Assembly: GCF_963966145.1 (NCBI RefSeq)
Contig: NC_091046.1
Location: forward strand, 33,728,001-33,792,000
Direction of reading: 5' to 3'
Source: Tenebrio molitor
Lineage: Eukaryota; Arthropoda; Insecta; Coleoptera; Tenebrionidae
Length of the DNA: 64,000 nt
Part shown: piece by piece, positions 25,001-36,443 of the stretch
Position numbering within the stretch: position 1 is the stretch's first letter
How the letters are laid out: the number at the start of each line of letters is the position of its first letter
The notes under the pieces: generated by a model
The model's database searches: none
Told to the model about the DNA's origin: nothing
The model's input: only the letters and a program-made list of their open reading frames with translations
Made by a program: the position numbers and the translations under genes

Positions 25001-28000
25001 GATCTGTTCCGTTGCGATTTTTTGTTGATTTTTTTAAATTTGTGAAGTGAGTGCGTGCCTCAAGAATCTAATTACAAACATCGAAAATGATACAGAGGTA
25101 ATTTTTGTTCATCCATTAAATAGGAGTACATATTAAATAATCTTTTCCTTTTGTTTAGCCATTTCCGAAAAAAGCTGGATATTTTAATTTTATTTAATTT
25201 ATGTAATTATGTTATTAATTTTAATTTCAGTAGCCAGCTTTTTCGGAAATTCGAAAATGTATTGTGGGTTGCATTTTTTATTCCGTCGGGCACATTATCA
25301 CTGGTGAAATACACTGTATTAATAAAACCTAATATATTACTCCTACTGTACTGAAGTTTTCTTTCGTCTTTCCTAAATGCAAACATGCAGAATAATAATA
25401 AATCATCACGTGTAAACCTGCTCTTTCCATTTTTTAAAATTTCGCGCCGGATCTATTTGTTATAGCGTAAGTGAACATTTTTAGTAACATTTATGTCAAG
25501 CAATCTATGGGTGGACAGAGTTTACCAAGGTTTAAAAAATATTGCCCCGCCTGAGGCGTAGAATATGCAGGGATAGGATTACTTTATCCCTTTTGTTTTA
25601 AAAAATTAAACATTGGTTTCTTGGATTTCTTAGGGCTTCCAGATGCCAGAGTTTTTTTTTTGTACTAGCAATTTTCAAACACCCTGTATGCTCCGTTCTA
25701 TCCATAATAATCATTAATCACATTACCTAAGATAAATATTTACTATCACCGTTGTTTAAAAAAACCATTACGTCAGCAAATGCAATTTTCCAACAACTGA
25801 TGTTCAGAATTGTATAAAGCACTATACTGTTTTTTATTCTAAATGAAAAACTTCAACATTGCAGTTTGTACAAAAATATAATTTAGTTTTTGTTTAATTT
25901 CCCATGCGACGTAAGGAATAATCATACAGGGTTATTCTAAATGATTGTAGTCGAACTAGGCCATGCCCATGTTATTACATTTTTGCCGCTTTCATGTGAA
26001 CTGTCAGTTTTATCGCTGTCACTGTCATTTTTTAGGTGAAAAGTGCGGTGATGAGATTTTTATTTATTTTGATTAAATCCAGAAACATTGATTTGTTTGC
26101 CAATCAATTTTAAAAATATTTACAATTTAACTCCCGTGTGTGAACATCATTTTGATGTTTTTTTATGTGGAGCGGCAACCATAAATTTTACATTCAGTTT
26201 TCACGCCTACTTCGACTACAATCATTTAGAATAACCCTGTATATAATACCACGAGTAGTCCAAATTATGTCGATTATTTTTCAAACTAGTCACGAATTAT
26301 CAATTGTGCTTGGGAATGAATCCACGAGTGCGTCAGCACGAGTGAGATTCCCAAGCACAATTGAATGAGTAAAACCAGTTTGAAAAATAGTCTACATAAT
26401 TTGGACTACGAGTTGTATTCGGAGGACTATTCCGTGAACCAACTTTGGCAACAACACAAAAAAGACACGTGAGTCCATTTGGAAGCAATTCTCAAGGCTG
26501 CTGCATTCAGATCACAGGTATCTTCCATTAGGCATATTATTAATATTGCCGAGTTTGCGACCTTCGGGGGTTGTCGCTCGCCCCGCCATAGTAAAGAATA
26601 GGGGTGGAAAATCACATTTCTGCGATTATTTTATTATCCGTGCGAGATACGTCTATCTAATTTATTATACAAAATGTAGAGCGTACAATTCTCTACATTT
26701 TTTGTTGTTTGTTTTTTTGTCAGATCAACAGTTTCGTAGTTACAGCGTGTAGAAATCGAGAATTTCTATTATTTTTGTTCTTTTTATTCTTTTGTACACC
26801 ACCACAGAGGTAGAGCAATAGGGTGCGTTTTTTTACGTAGTGTCCCCGGTGGGCATAGTCCACGATGCAGTAGAAGTTTACTGTTTTACTCTTTTTTATC
26901 TCTTCGTAACGTAGACGGATCCAAATGATCTGGATCGCTCGGTATAGATGAGCTGAATTCATCAGAGTTTATGAATTCGGGAATTCCTCTTGAGAATTTT
27001 CCTCTTGTTCCTCGGGGTCATCATCATCATCATCAGGATCATTTGGCGTTCACCTGTTTCATTAGTATACACGTTGGAGTCCGATATGCCCGTAGACGGA
27101 CAAACAATAAATGCTCGATTTCTACAGGCGGTAACTACGAAACTATGTATTGATCTGACAAAAAAACGTGAAGAACAAAAATTGTAGAGAATTGTATGTT
27201 CTACATTTTTTGTAAGTAGTTAGATATACGTATCTCGCACGGATAATGAAATAATCACAGACGTTCCAGAATCTGAAGATCAAGACGAACAAATAACTGA
27301 AATCAATGAATTTCTATTTTGGCAAACGCCAGATGATCTTGATGATGATGATGATGACCCTGAGGAACAAGAGGAAACTACTCAAGAGGAATTCCCGAAT
27401 TCATAAACTCTGATGAATTCAGCTCATCTATACCGTTCGATCCAGATCATTCGGGTCCGTCTACGTTACAAAGAGATCAAAAAGGGTAAAACAATAAACT
27501 TCTACTGCATCGTGGACTATGCCCACTGAGGACACCATGTCAAAAAAAACACACCCTATTGCCCTACTTCTGTGGTGGTGTGGAAAAGAATAAAAAGTAC
27601 AAAAATAAAAGAAATTCTCGATTTCTACACGCTGTAACTACGAAACTATTGATCTGACAGAAAAACATAAACAACAAAAAATGTAGAGAATTGCATGCTC
27701 TACATTTTCTAAAATAACTTAGATAGAGGTATCTCGCACGGAAAATGAAGTAATCGCAAAAATGTGATTTTGCACCCCTATTCTCCAATATGGCGGGGCG
27801 AGCGGCAACCCCCAAGGTCGCAAACTCAACAATATTAATAATATGCCTGATAGAAGATACCTGCCAAGTATAAACTTTTCTGTACCTTTTGCAAGGTAAA
27901 ACTCCCTATTGATTGGACTAATTCTATTTGCTCAAAATTTCCTCAATGCTGTTGCAGACATTGTCGATACCTTCTAGAAATGCCCACCTTTGCATTCAGT

Positions 28001-31000
28001 AAAAAATTTCGGAGTTTCTCCTGACATACTCGCACTATCCTTTTTCTTAACTCTTTTTGGGTACTTGGTGGGGTCAAATAAACATTGTCTCGAAAGTTTC
28101 GAATGAATATAAAGAAATCCAATGGATTCAAATCTGGGGATCTAGCGGGCCATTGAATAGCTCCATGAGCACCCATTCATCGTTCACCAAAATGATTTAA
28201 ATGATTTAAAAATACAAAATTGTTGCGTGCATTATGTGGTATGGCGCCGTCCTGATGAAACACGACTCTATTCAACACTGCTAATGGTATCTCATCCAGA
28301 GAGTTGCTTATTTCGTTTGATAATAAATAATGTGATATTTTGTTTGATTGAGACTGCTATCAATAAAAAAGGAACCCACTAGACCATTTTATCTCCAAAA
28401 ATGCCACACCACACGTTAACACTCAATTGTCCATGGAAATTTTCTTCCACAGCAACATTATTATTATTATAAAACTGTTTTGACAAATGAATATTCAGAG
28501 CTTACTTAGTCTTTTCGAGCATCTAGGACAAACTTCTCTCTTGTTTATTTTGGTCACTGATTTTTAAATTTTGTACATTTACTCTTTAATTTCTTGACTT
28601 TTGTTTAATGAATGGGTATAGTTCTTTGCATTTTTATATTCAGAAGATAAATCTCTACAATACTGAATAAAAAAAATGTACAATGCTATTTGAAAAAAAG
28701 AAGCTGATGTTCATCTGTCAAAAACTGGACGCAAGAATTTTTTCTTATTTAGTTGGTATTGAAGTATTTTCAAAATTATTTGATTTGATGTGTCATTTAT
28801 TCAAACCGGATAAAAAATAAGCAAGATACAGCATCAAAGGTTTTTCATCAGTCATCCTGTATAACAAGCTTTCATTTATCATTTATAATTTACAACAATA
28901 TTGGCTGATTTTAAAAATATATGGTTTCAGTAACAAAAGTGATATAACTCAAAGAGGCTGTTTTAATAATACATATATGTAATTTAATAATAAAAAATTC
29001 AACAAAAAATCGACCATAATTTTATTATTTATCGGGAATGTGGTGAATAAATAAAGCGTTATTATAATTTTAACGAAATTTTTATACAGTGAGCGTAAAA
29101 ATTTGAATTCATAGAAATATTTTTCCCCTAGAACTTTTCGGAAAAAATGCGAGCAATTAAATTTTTCTGATCATTTTCATTTCGCGTTGCCTCATCGGTA
29201 TTTTTTTAAAACGGCAATCCCTATTTTTTGTCAGATTTGGATAGATTATTCGATTCTGATTTATGTCCTTTACATTGATGTTTCCTGAGATAATGGGTCA
29301 TATGCATAAACCATTAGCAAATGCTTTTACTTGCATTAGTGAGAGATAGAAATACATTATTTGATAGAAAAAGACAAATACATATATAGTATAAGCAAAT
29401 GCTTATTCTTATGCATTCCACCCATTGACTTCGAAAAGTGAAAACAAGGTGGCAGTAAAATTCCAATTTTACCCTGAAATTTCTACAAAAAACGATTTAT
29501 TTAATAAAAAAAAATGATACTCGCGTGGCTAAGTTTCGATATTTCGTAATTTTTACATCAACAAACTAAAACAAGAAATAAAAAAAAAATTAAAGGGCAA
29601 ATTTTTTAAACTAGAAAACCTCCCAAATCAGTGCATAAATCAGAATGGCTTGCATAAGCAACGTTTACCTCAATTGAGCTACACCTGACCTGAACAACTG
29701 AAAGAACAAATCCGGGATGAAATGACCTATCCAGGCTTACCTACATTTTCCAAAATCTTAGTTCCGAATTCTGAAGACGATTATTATCGTATTGTCAAGA
29801 AGAATAACAGTTTGAATTTTTATATTTTGATATCATTTTTTTATTGTTGATATCAAAATTATTGTGTACTAAGATTTAATCTTGAAATTCAGTCATTTGA
29901 GTATCATTTTGTTATGAAAGAAATTATTCTTTGTGTAAAATTAGATTTTCACTGCCATCACCTTTAAAAATTAATGTCTCGGGAACCATCACAGTCGTTA
30001 AGTCATGGTACTTGAACAAATTAAAATTTAATAATCTATCTAAATCGGCTAAAAAAATTAGAAGTTGGAAAACAGAAAATTATAGGAGATATACGGAAAA
30101 AATAAAATTGACCTTTCCGAGTTTTTTTCGAAAAGCACTAGAGGAATTATTATGTCTTTTGGCGGGCACTGTATTATAGAATTACTTGTAACATTACTTA
30201 TAGAAATTCCACTATACAGAGTGTATCCGAATTCGACCGACAAACTTTCAGGACAGATTCTACGAAATAAGGTAATTGTTTACTTTAGCTACTTGTGGAA
30301 TTTTCGCGTTTTTTCTGGCCAGACACCCTTAGGGCATCCTCCTACATCGTTTCCCACCACTAAAACCTTTTGCAAATGCCCTTGTTTTTCTCTCTTGTTA
30401 TATATGTTTCAAGGTCGCGTCAAGGTCGCGTCAATGTCTAGTATAACTAAAGGGCAAGGAAAATTCATTTGCAGAAGGTTTGAGTGGTGGGAAACCGAAA
30501 CGATGTAGGAGGACCCCCTGAGGCTGTCTAGCCAGAAAAAACGCGAAATTTCCATAAGTAGCTAAAGTAAACAATTACCAAAATTAAGCATAAAACTCTT
30601 AATACATATGGGGTCAAAAATGCTTAGTTTGCGAGATAATCGACTAAAATGTTCTACCAGCAACAGAAGAAATCAGGTGGAAATTTTTGATGAAATGTAC
30701 AAAAATAAAAAGGAGCTATGTACAATTTACAAAAATTGTCAAAATTACGCAAATTAGCCAAGGGCGTAACAAGGGGGGGGGGGGGCAGGTGGGCCCGGCC
30801 CACCCCAGAATAAAAGTAAAACACATTAAAAACAAGATACATCTGCAATATCTATCTATCATCTGTCTGTGGTTTAAAATCTGGCCCACCCCAGCAAAAA
30901 ATCATTGCTACGCCCTTGAACTTAGCCATCGTATCTAAATTTTAACCACAGTTTATATCCGTATTATTTATTGCAAACTAGTCTCATTAAGTCATAAATG

Positions 31001-34000
31001 ATGTGAATCTAAAGAACTACAGTTAATTTCAAAATTATAGAGTACACCTGATTTTCTACAGTGTGAAATTCACTTACATTTTTTGTCAATGATGAATGTC
31101 AATTTTGACAAACCAAATGCCTAATCTAACCGAAAACGCGAAAGTGCTCATTCTTTCCAAATTAGAAGAAGGGTGGTCGATCCAAAGGGGTAGCCCAGTA
31201 TTATAATAACATTGCGAAGAGCACCGTGCAAAGGATAAAACAGACAATATTATGGTGTTTTAAAATATCAGCGACTTTTTATGTTGTCAAACTTACCTAA
31301 CCTATATAAAAAAATATGACGTTCAAATTTCAAAAAGGCATCTTTACATGTGGAAAAAACTGTAATAAATCGACCTCTTGATTTCTCAGGTGTACTCTAT
31401 AATTTTGAAATTAACTTTTTAAATTTTGAGACACTTTTTTATCCTAAAAACTCAACAAGATACTGTTTATGATAATTTCAATATGTACTACTTTTTGTCA
31501 CTTCATTGAATGTTGAATGATGGATCAATCATCTCAATATATTCATAACATGAATAGCAGGAAATCGAAATGAAATGAATATCATACTGTACAAAGCATT
31601 CAAAGATTTTTCGGCAACTAGGTATATTTTTAGTTTAAATTTTTATAACAAATATCTAACAAAAAAACATAGTTTAACGGTTGCTAATGAGATCAGCTTT
31701 TGTCTAACAAAAGACACAAATAATTTAACCAATATAATGACAGCGGTGCAAGAAAAATAAGCGCGCAGTAACTTAATAAATAGTATGTAATAATGCATTC
31801 GTAAGTTAATTTTTTGAGAAGGTACACGTTAATAACTGTTGAATTGCTGAGTTAATGCTCATTAACAGAATGCTCATTCTGCTTTACTATTTTCTACCAA
31901 GGAAGATTATCTGTACTGTACCCAGCAAATTTATGAAAACATACAAGATGCTGCAGGTACCAAAAAAGATGCTTTTTCTAGAATATATTATGCAATTGTG
32001 TCCTATACAACGTGAACAAATGGGAACTTCTACGCTATCTGTTTCAGTTTTCCAGATGTAAATGAAAAACTAAAAAGCTCCAATAATTGTCCTGGATACT
32101 TTCAACCCTTAAATATAGGTACAGTTCTATTCGTAGATGTCGCTCGGTATATTACAAAATTTTAAAGTATACGGTTTTGTAACTAAATATGTATTATAAT
32201 TCCAATTTTTTTTAATTTCCAAAATTATTTTGGCGTTGTTGCAACTTACTTTGTAAAATTTGTTTCTTGTTTCTACATCTGAATTGAAATCTAGTGTCTG
32301 AATAAATAGAATATGTTAGAAGGAAGAAAATTGCAGTCCTTCTAGATATTTATTTTGGAACATGTGCAACAAAAAATTATTCCTGTCAAAACACGCTTGA
32401 GTCCTACTCTATAATTTCAACAGTCCATTCATTCGAAGTGTCCAAATATTTGGAACAAAGTTTCATATTAAATTAATGAGGTCAAAGAATAATTTGAATA
32501 TTAGTCTTTAGAGTCATTAATTTTTGCAAAAATTAAAAATGCACTTTAAATTATACCCACCAAAACTCGAAGAGCCCAGAATCTTGCTTCATGTCTGAAT
32601 GTTTTCGTAGGATTAAATAAAAACGCCAACATTAATAAAACGAGGACGAATGGGTTAACATAGGCTGGAATGCTCAATTCAGAACTGTATAAAAATGAAA
32701 GGACTGAGATAGACCATATAACACCAAAAATTGCTGCCATTTCTATAATATGCTGTTCGGAAAGATGATTTCTGGGGTCCATTTCAAAAATCAACACATG
32801 GTTAACTCCTGATGATCGCCAACCGTAAATATTGATTCCCCAAAGAAATAAAAATTCAATTATTAAGAAAGGACCTCGATACAGGCGACACACGATACGC
32901 CAATCATCTCGACGTTCTTGAAATATGGCTGCAAAAGACTTCAGTAAGTTCTTACATTTCGCACAGGAGACATTAACAGTTTTTTCACTTTTTTGAGGGA
33001 CATAGTCGTCGTGTAAACCAAAAGTTCGTTTGAACGAAACGAACAAGAACATTGAGCACAAGCTCATTTTGTCTAAATAACCATCAAACAAACTGGTGGT
33101 AAACTCATTTACACTAAAAGAACACTTGTCGTAGATTTCGATCTATCCATTTATACAGCACGCGAAACTTCAATGCTGATTCATTCCCATTCCCATTTTA
33201 GTGTCTAGCAACCGAGGTCTTTTAAATAAATATCTGATGACAATATTATAATTAAGGCTGTTAATTGTATTATCTATACAGTTGTCCCAGAACTCCCTCC
33301 CCAGAGAAAAAGGGATAATGGACAAATGTGATAATCTGTTTTTTAAAGAAAAAAAGTCCTATCTCAAGCGATAATCGAAAAAAGACATCCTAAAGTTAAC
33401 CAATCAGGGTTGAGCACCATCAAGGTAGGACGGCCGCAATTTTGCGTCGCCAGGATATTCCACATCAGAAAACGTCAAAATTCCAAGTAAACTTTTCGCT
33501 GATTTTTGTAATACCTGAGGTCAACTCCTGGGATTGGTGAAATTGAAAACTTTAACTCGGTTATGTAAGCTACAGAAAAATTTATTTTAGTCATCTTTAG
33601 TCTCTTTTGCTGTCGGCTCATGTCTGTTTTCTATGGAGAGGCAATTCTGGGACAGGCTGTTCTGCATCAAGCTGTTTTGGACCAGTTAACAAACAAAAAA
33701 AGAATAAAAAGACGTGATGGGTAATATTTCTTTTACAAAGGAAAACACACTAAATTGGCAGCTTAGAAACTGATTTTAAAAAAATAAGTTGAATTCTCTA
33801 TTCCAGGGGTCTCCAAACTACGGCCCGCGGGCCAACACCGGCCCGCGAGCACCACCAATCCGGCCCGCGGTAGCGGGCCGGACATGCCCCGTATCCGGCC
33901 CGCATTGTAAAATTTACTGCCAAAACCGGAAAAAAAGCCACCAGCAAATTTATGCAACTGATCAATCTTTGAGTGGAAGACTTATAAAATTCCAGCAATG

Positions 34001-36186
34001 ATGATTTTAAATATTTTCTTTTGAAGTTCTGGGGCAAGGGTTAATATATAGGCGTTAAAAGGATTTTGAAAAATCTTGATATCGTTTGCAATTGCATCAA
34101 AATCTGAAAAACGAAACTCAAAATTTATTTTTTATAAAAGATAAAACAAAACGGCGGCTCCCACAAGCTGCCCAAAATGGCCATGCATTTATCCAGAGTA
34201 AGATTGCGACAAGTTTTCCGGGAATTCTATTCATCTGACACAAAACGTAAATATATGGCATCGAATAGAATCTCCTTTACTATCGTCGTATATACAAAAT
34301 TTTCAAAATGGTGGCGATTTAAATTTAAAAATGCGATTTTGGCAATTTTTTTTCTGACTAAAGTATGGATTAAAAACGCAAAAATTAATTTACCAAAATA
34401 AGCCTCCGTTTCTGCATATGTAGACCAAATATGAGCAAATACAGTGCTCAGAATGCGTGTTGCAGTTTTTAAAAAAGCGATTTCGTTCAAAATTTTAAAT
34501 ACAATGACTTACTTGAAAGTGGTTATAGCCAACTTCGGACCCTTCAAAATTACTGAAAATGAATTAATCGTAGAAAATCCTTCTACAGGGTGAATTTTAC
34601 ATGCCCCTCCTACATTAGAAATACCGTGTGAGCAATAATTACTAATTGAGTTCCAAGCGGAAAACCATTTTATTAATAAAAGATTAGATACAAAAACCAA
34701 GACGTTTAAATTTGAAATGTATACCAGCTGTCAATAATGTCAATAAAACAAACCGAAATAGGTACAATTCTCAGTTTTGAAAATTTTATGTAAAATTTTT
34801 TAGTGTCAACTGAAACAGTTATTGTTGCTCACCAGTATTAAAAAAAAAAAACGATTTTTTAAACCGACAAAGGTAGAATATTCCCTTAAAAATGCGTTAA
34901 ACATTTTTTGTTCAATTACAACTACAATTTTTTGTCGAAAGGAGTGTATACATCAGGCAGCAACTGGTTTTCTCCTTGTAATTTTAAATTAAGATCATTT
35001 ATATATTTAGTCAAATTTACGCGTAATTCAAAACTACACTATGTTGGCATAATGAGCTAGCTAGCCCTTGGCCCTTCGAACTTAGTGGAGGAGTCAGTGT
35101 GGCCCTTGGGTTAAATAGTTTGGAGACCCCTGCTCTATTCTAAACATTGTTACATTTTAGGAATGGAAAAAATGTTTAAAGCTGCCGTTAATACCGATAA
35201 ATATTTTGCATTTATACTGGATCAAGGAGTTTAAGTAAAAAATCAAGTTAAAGTCTCCTTTTAAATTTTTTTTGTTATACCTGATATAATAACGGCTATC
35301 AAAAGCACCATAAAAGAACCGGAAAATAATCCCACTTTGAATGTTGTCCAAGGGATTTGTTGTTCGCCTAATGGAGGTACTCTGAGACGTTTCATAGCCC
35401 GTTGCCTATCACCTCCTTCCAGTTCCTGAGTGACGCTACCTTCAGTTTCCCTAATTAAACGATCGATATCCTTGTTTGTATGGAAATGAGAACTTTCGAC
35501 GTGTTCTACTCTCCATTTCACACCAATGTCCACATTCAATAACTAAAAAATATAAACAGTGATAAATATATGCAAGACGTCAACCCTTCGTACCTACTTT
35601 ATCGTGTTTTTTTAATATTTTTCTGAAACCCGTAAAATTTAAATTCTGATAATTTTGCAACAATATTAAACTCAAGTAAAATTCACTAAACGCTAATTTT
35701 AATTCTTGTATTTTCTTTGCAGGTACATTTCGTTTTCTCAAAATATTATTTTTAATAGAATTTTTCTTTCCCGGATATTCCACATCTTGAGCGTCCGTCA
35801 AATCATTTTTCAGACCGGCATATTTTCGAGTAGCCTCAGCCAGTTTTTCTAAAATTATGTACTTTTAATAATCATTTCATTGATTAGCGTAGCTTTCTTA
35901 ATACCAGAATAAAATGTATTGATTTTAGTAAGTTCCTTGTCGCAGTATGAAAAAAATTGTTCATCAAATTTTGCAAAGTATCTCGTCAATATTTCCGGTT
36001 CCACCAATTCTGCCGATGGTGCCTGTTCAACAGCAGCATATAGCATTGCCTTCATTTCCTTAAAATGAAAACATGTTTACGCATGGTGAATATTTAATGA
36101 GCATTTTTGTTACTTACTTCGTAATTTATATATTGTTTTCTCCATTCTGGAGTGATATGAGCCGAGAGATGTTCAGTAAATTTCAT
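22074..36186 (-). CDS. XPR1: XPR1 phosphate exporter
   Basis: Plasma-membrane phosphate exporter gated by inositol pyrophosphates. Ten exons join in frame to 662 aa (human 696): 36186-36118, 36058-35905, 35848-35598, 35542-35281, 32928-32561, 23303-23156, 23102-22908, 22743-22577, 22526-22393, 22314-22074. The start MKFTEHLSAHITPEWRKQYI is the family's. The N-terminal SPX domain keeps the FTGFRKILKKHDK cluster (Lys151, 154, 155; equivalents of human Lys158, 161, 162). Then come transmembrane helices (YRGPFLIIEFLFLWGINIYG, GVNHVLIFE) and the EXS domain with FADFWIADQLNS, RFAQCLRRYRDTKEAFPHL and RFVWNFFRLENEHLNNCGKF. The tail is short and acidic (STDDMDN). The exon 8 acceptor has a weak pyrimidine tract. 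Intron 5 is 9.26 kb and holds at least nine mobile elements; intron 4 holds a hAT element. Confidence 0.97.
24036..24372 (+). mobile_element. 5'-truncated R4/Dong-like LINE copy
   Basis: Nearly identical to the 3' end of the LINE at 48438-50700, up to the shared end GTGCCGCCGGGTGG. It starts inside the coding region and is directly preceded by a TAATAATAAT run. It has a 2-base loss in the terminal coding region relative to the long copy. It lies antisense to XPR1 in intron 5. Confidence 0.9.
24385..25688. mobile_element. non-autonomous TIR transposon (1.3 kb)
   Basis: Ends TACAGGSTGTTTGAAAATTG match for about 36 bases and are TA-bounded, so Tc1/mariner-type. No transposase is recognised inside. 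An internal inverted pair (TTTCCGAAAAAAGCTGG / CCAGCTTTTTCGGAAA) sits at about 25157-25246. Confidence 0.85.
25925..26241. repeat. MITE 'TACAGGGTTATTC', copy 2
   Basis: Same ends and interior as 5153-5483, in reverse orientation. Confidence 0.8.
26255..26415. repeat. hairpin repeat, about 161 bp
   Basis: Arms: GTAGTCCAAATTATGT with the complement, then CAATTGTGCTTGGGAAT with ATTCCCAAGCACAATTG. The loop is GTGCGTCAGCACGAG. Confidence 0.75.
26515..27863. repeat. long fold-back repeat (arms about 538 bp)
   Basis: Left arm 26515-27052 and right arm 27326-27863 are inverted copies with scattered mismatches; the spacer is about 270 bp. Part of the spacer (about 27117-27267) is itself a direct copy of the outer right arm (about 27617-27757), so three copies of one unit are present. 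The unit includes an acidic reading frame (PDDLDDDDDDPEEQEE, 27333-27380 region) ending at a TAA. I do not recognise the family. It lies in XPR1 intron 5. Confidence 0.85.
27943..28560 (-). pseudogene. mariner-like transposase relic (DUF4817-type)
   Basis: The minus strand near 28155 reads AIQWPARSPDLNPLDFF, the third-catalytic-Asp region of the same transposase group as 45183-46310, followed by a short C-terminal region. Upstream parts toward 28560 continue in broken frames. Inactive. A TIR-like TCATCCTGTA end lies at about 28853-28862. Confidence 0.75.
28870..30270. other. XPR1 intron 5 sequence without recognised feature
   Basis: AT-rich, many homopolymers. Short open frames at 29931-30240 on both strands show no motif. 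Confidence 0.4.
30271..30579. repeat. MITE, 309 bp
   Basis: Arms of about 50 bases: GGTAATTGTTTACTTTAGCT inward to TTCGCGTTTTTTCTGGCC, and the complement on the right. Confidence 0.85.
30759..30918. repeat. hAT-type MITE 'CAAGGGCGTAGC', copy 1
   Basis: Ends CAAGGGCGTAAC and GCTACGCCCTTG with a G13 tract just inside. Flanks AAATTAGC and AACTTAGC are a mutated 8-bp target duplication. Its twin is at 51998-52135. Confidence 0.85.
31024..31413. repeat. MITE with transposase HTH remnant (390 bp)
   Basis: Ends TTAATTTCAAAATTATAGAG and complement, about 30 bases, followed by TACACCTGA/TCAGGTGTA. Inside, the plus strand has a short helix-turn-helix-like trace (SKLEEGWSI, then IAKSTVQRIKQ in another frame). 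From 31414 to 32560 I see nothing I can name. Confidence 0.75.
33277..33662. repeat. MITE related to the 44744-46635 transposon ends
   Basis: Ends ACAGTTGTCCCAGAACTCCC and its imperfect complement. The motif CCAGAGAAAA just inside the left end also occurs in the terminal repeat of the mariner-like element at 44744. Lies in XPR1 intron 4. Confidence 0.7.
33804..35132. mobile_element. non-autonomous hAT element (1329 bp)
   Basis: Ends CAGGGGTCTCCAAACT and AGTTTGGAGACCCCTG are hAT-type, with GC-rich CGGCCCGCGGGCC just inside. A perfect 8-bp target duplication CTCTATTC (33796-33803 and 35133-35140) flanks it. No transposase is seen. It contains a younger MITE (34622-34837). Lies in XPR1 intron 4. 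Confidence 0.93.
34622..34837. repeat. MITE 'gtgagcaacaat', copy 2, nested in hAT
   Basis: Matches 19706-19959 with an internal deletion of about 40 bases. Its ends are TACCGTGTGAGCAA and TTGTTGCTCACCAGTA. Confidence 0.8.
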
Positions 36187-36443
36187 TTTAGCAATTTAGT
36201 TTTAGCCCATTTATTTATTTGTTATTATGACTATGGCATTTTAATTAATTATCCGTAAGCGATATTGACGTCGGGACGCTTGACGTCTGCAAGTGCTGGT
36301 ATCAACAATTTCTGTTAAACCGACTTTGTTGAAGTTGAACCATGTGTCAAACCTTTACATAACCTCAAACAGTAAAAATAAAAGAGAACATGCTATTATA
36401 ATCAAGTCCTGTATATTAACAAAATATTAAATTTAGATAAATC
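36187..36443. promoter_or_regulatory. shared upstream region of XPR1 and METTL17
   Basis: Only 257 bp separate the two divergent start codons. It holds two GACGTC-type motifs close together (36265-36290) and no repeat element. No obvious TATA box was placed with confidence. A bidirectional promoter is inferred from spacing only. Confidence 0.6.

Noticed and set aside
30654..30938. Frames with Pro-rich 'RAHLPPPPL' text on both strands, also at 51898-52297
   Set aside because: They come from the G13 tract and ends of the hAT MITE, not from a gene.
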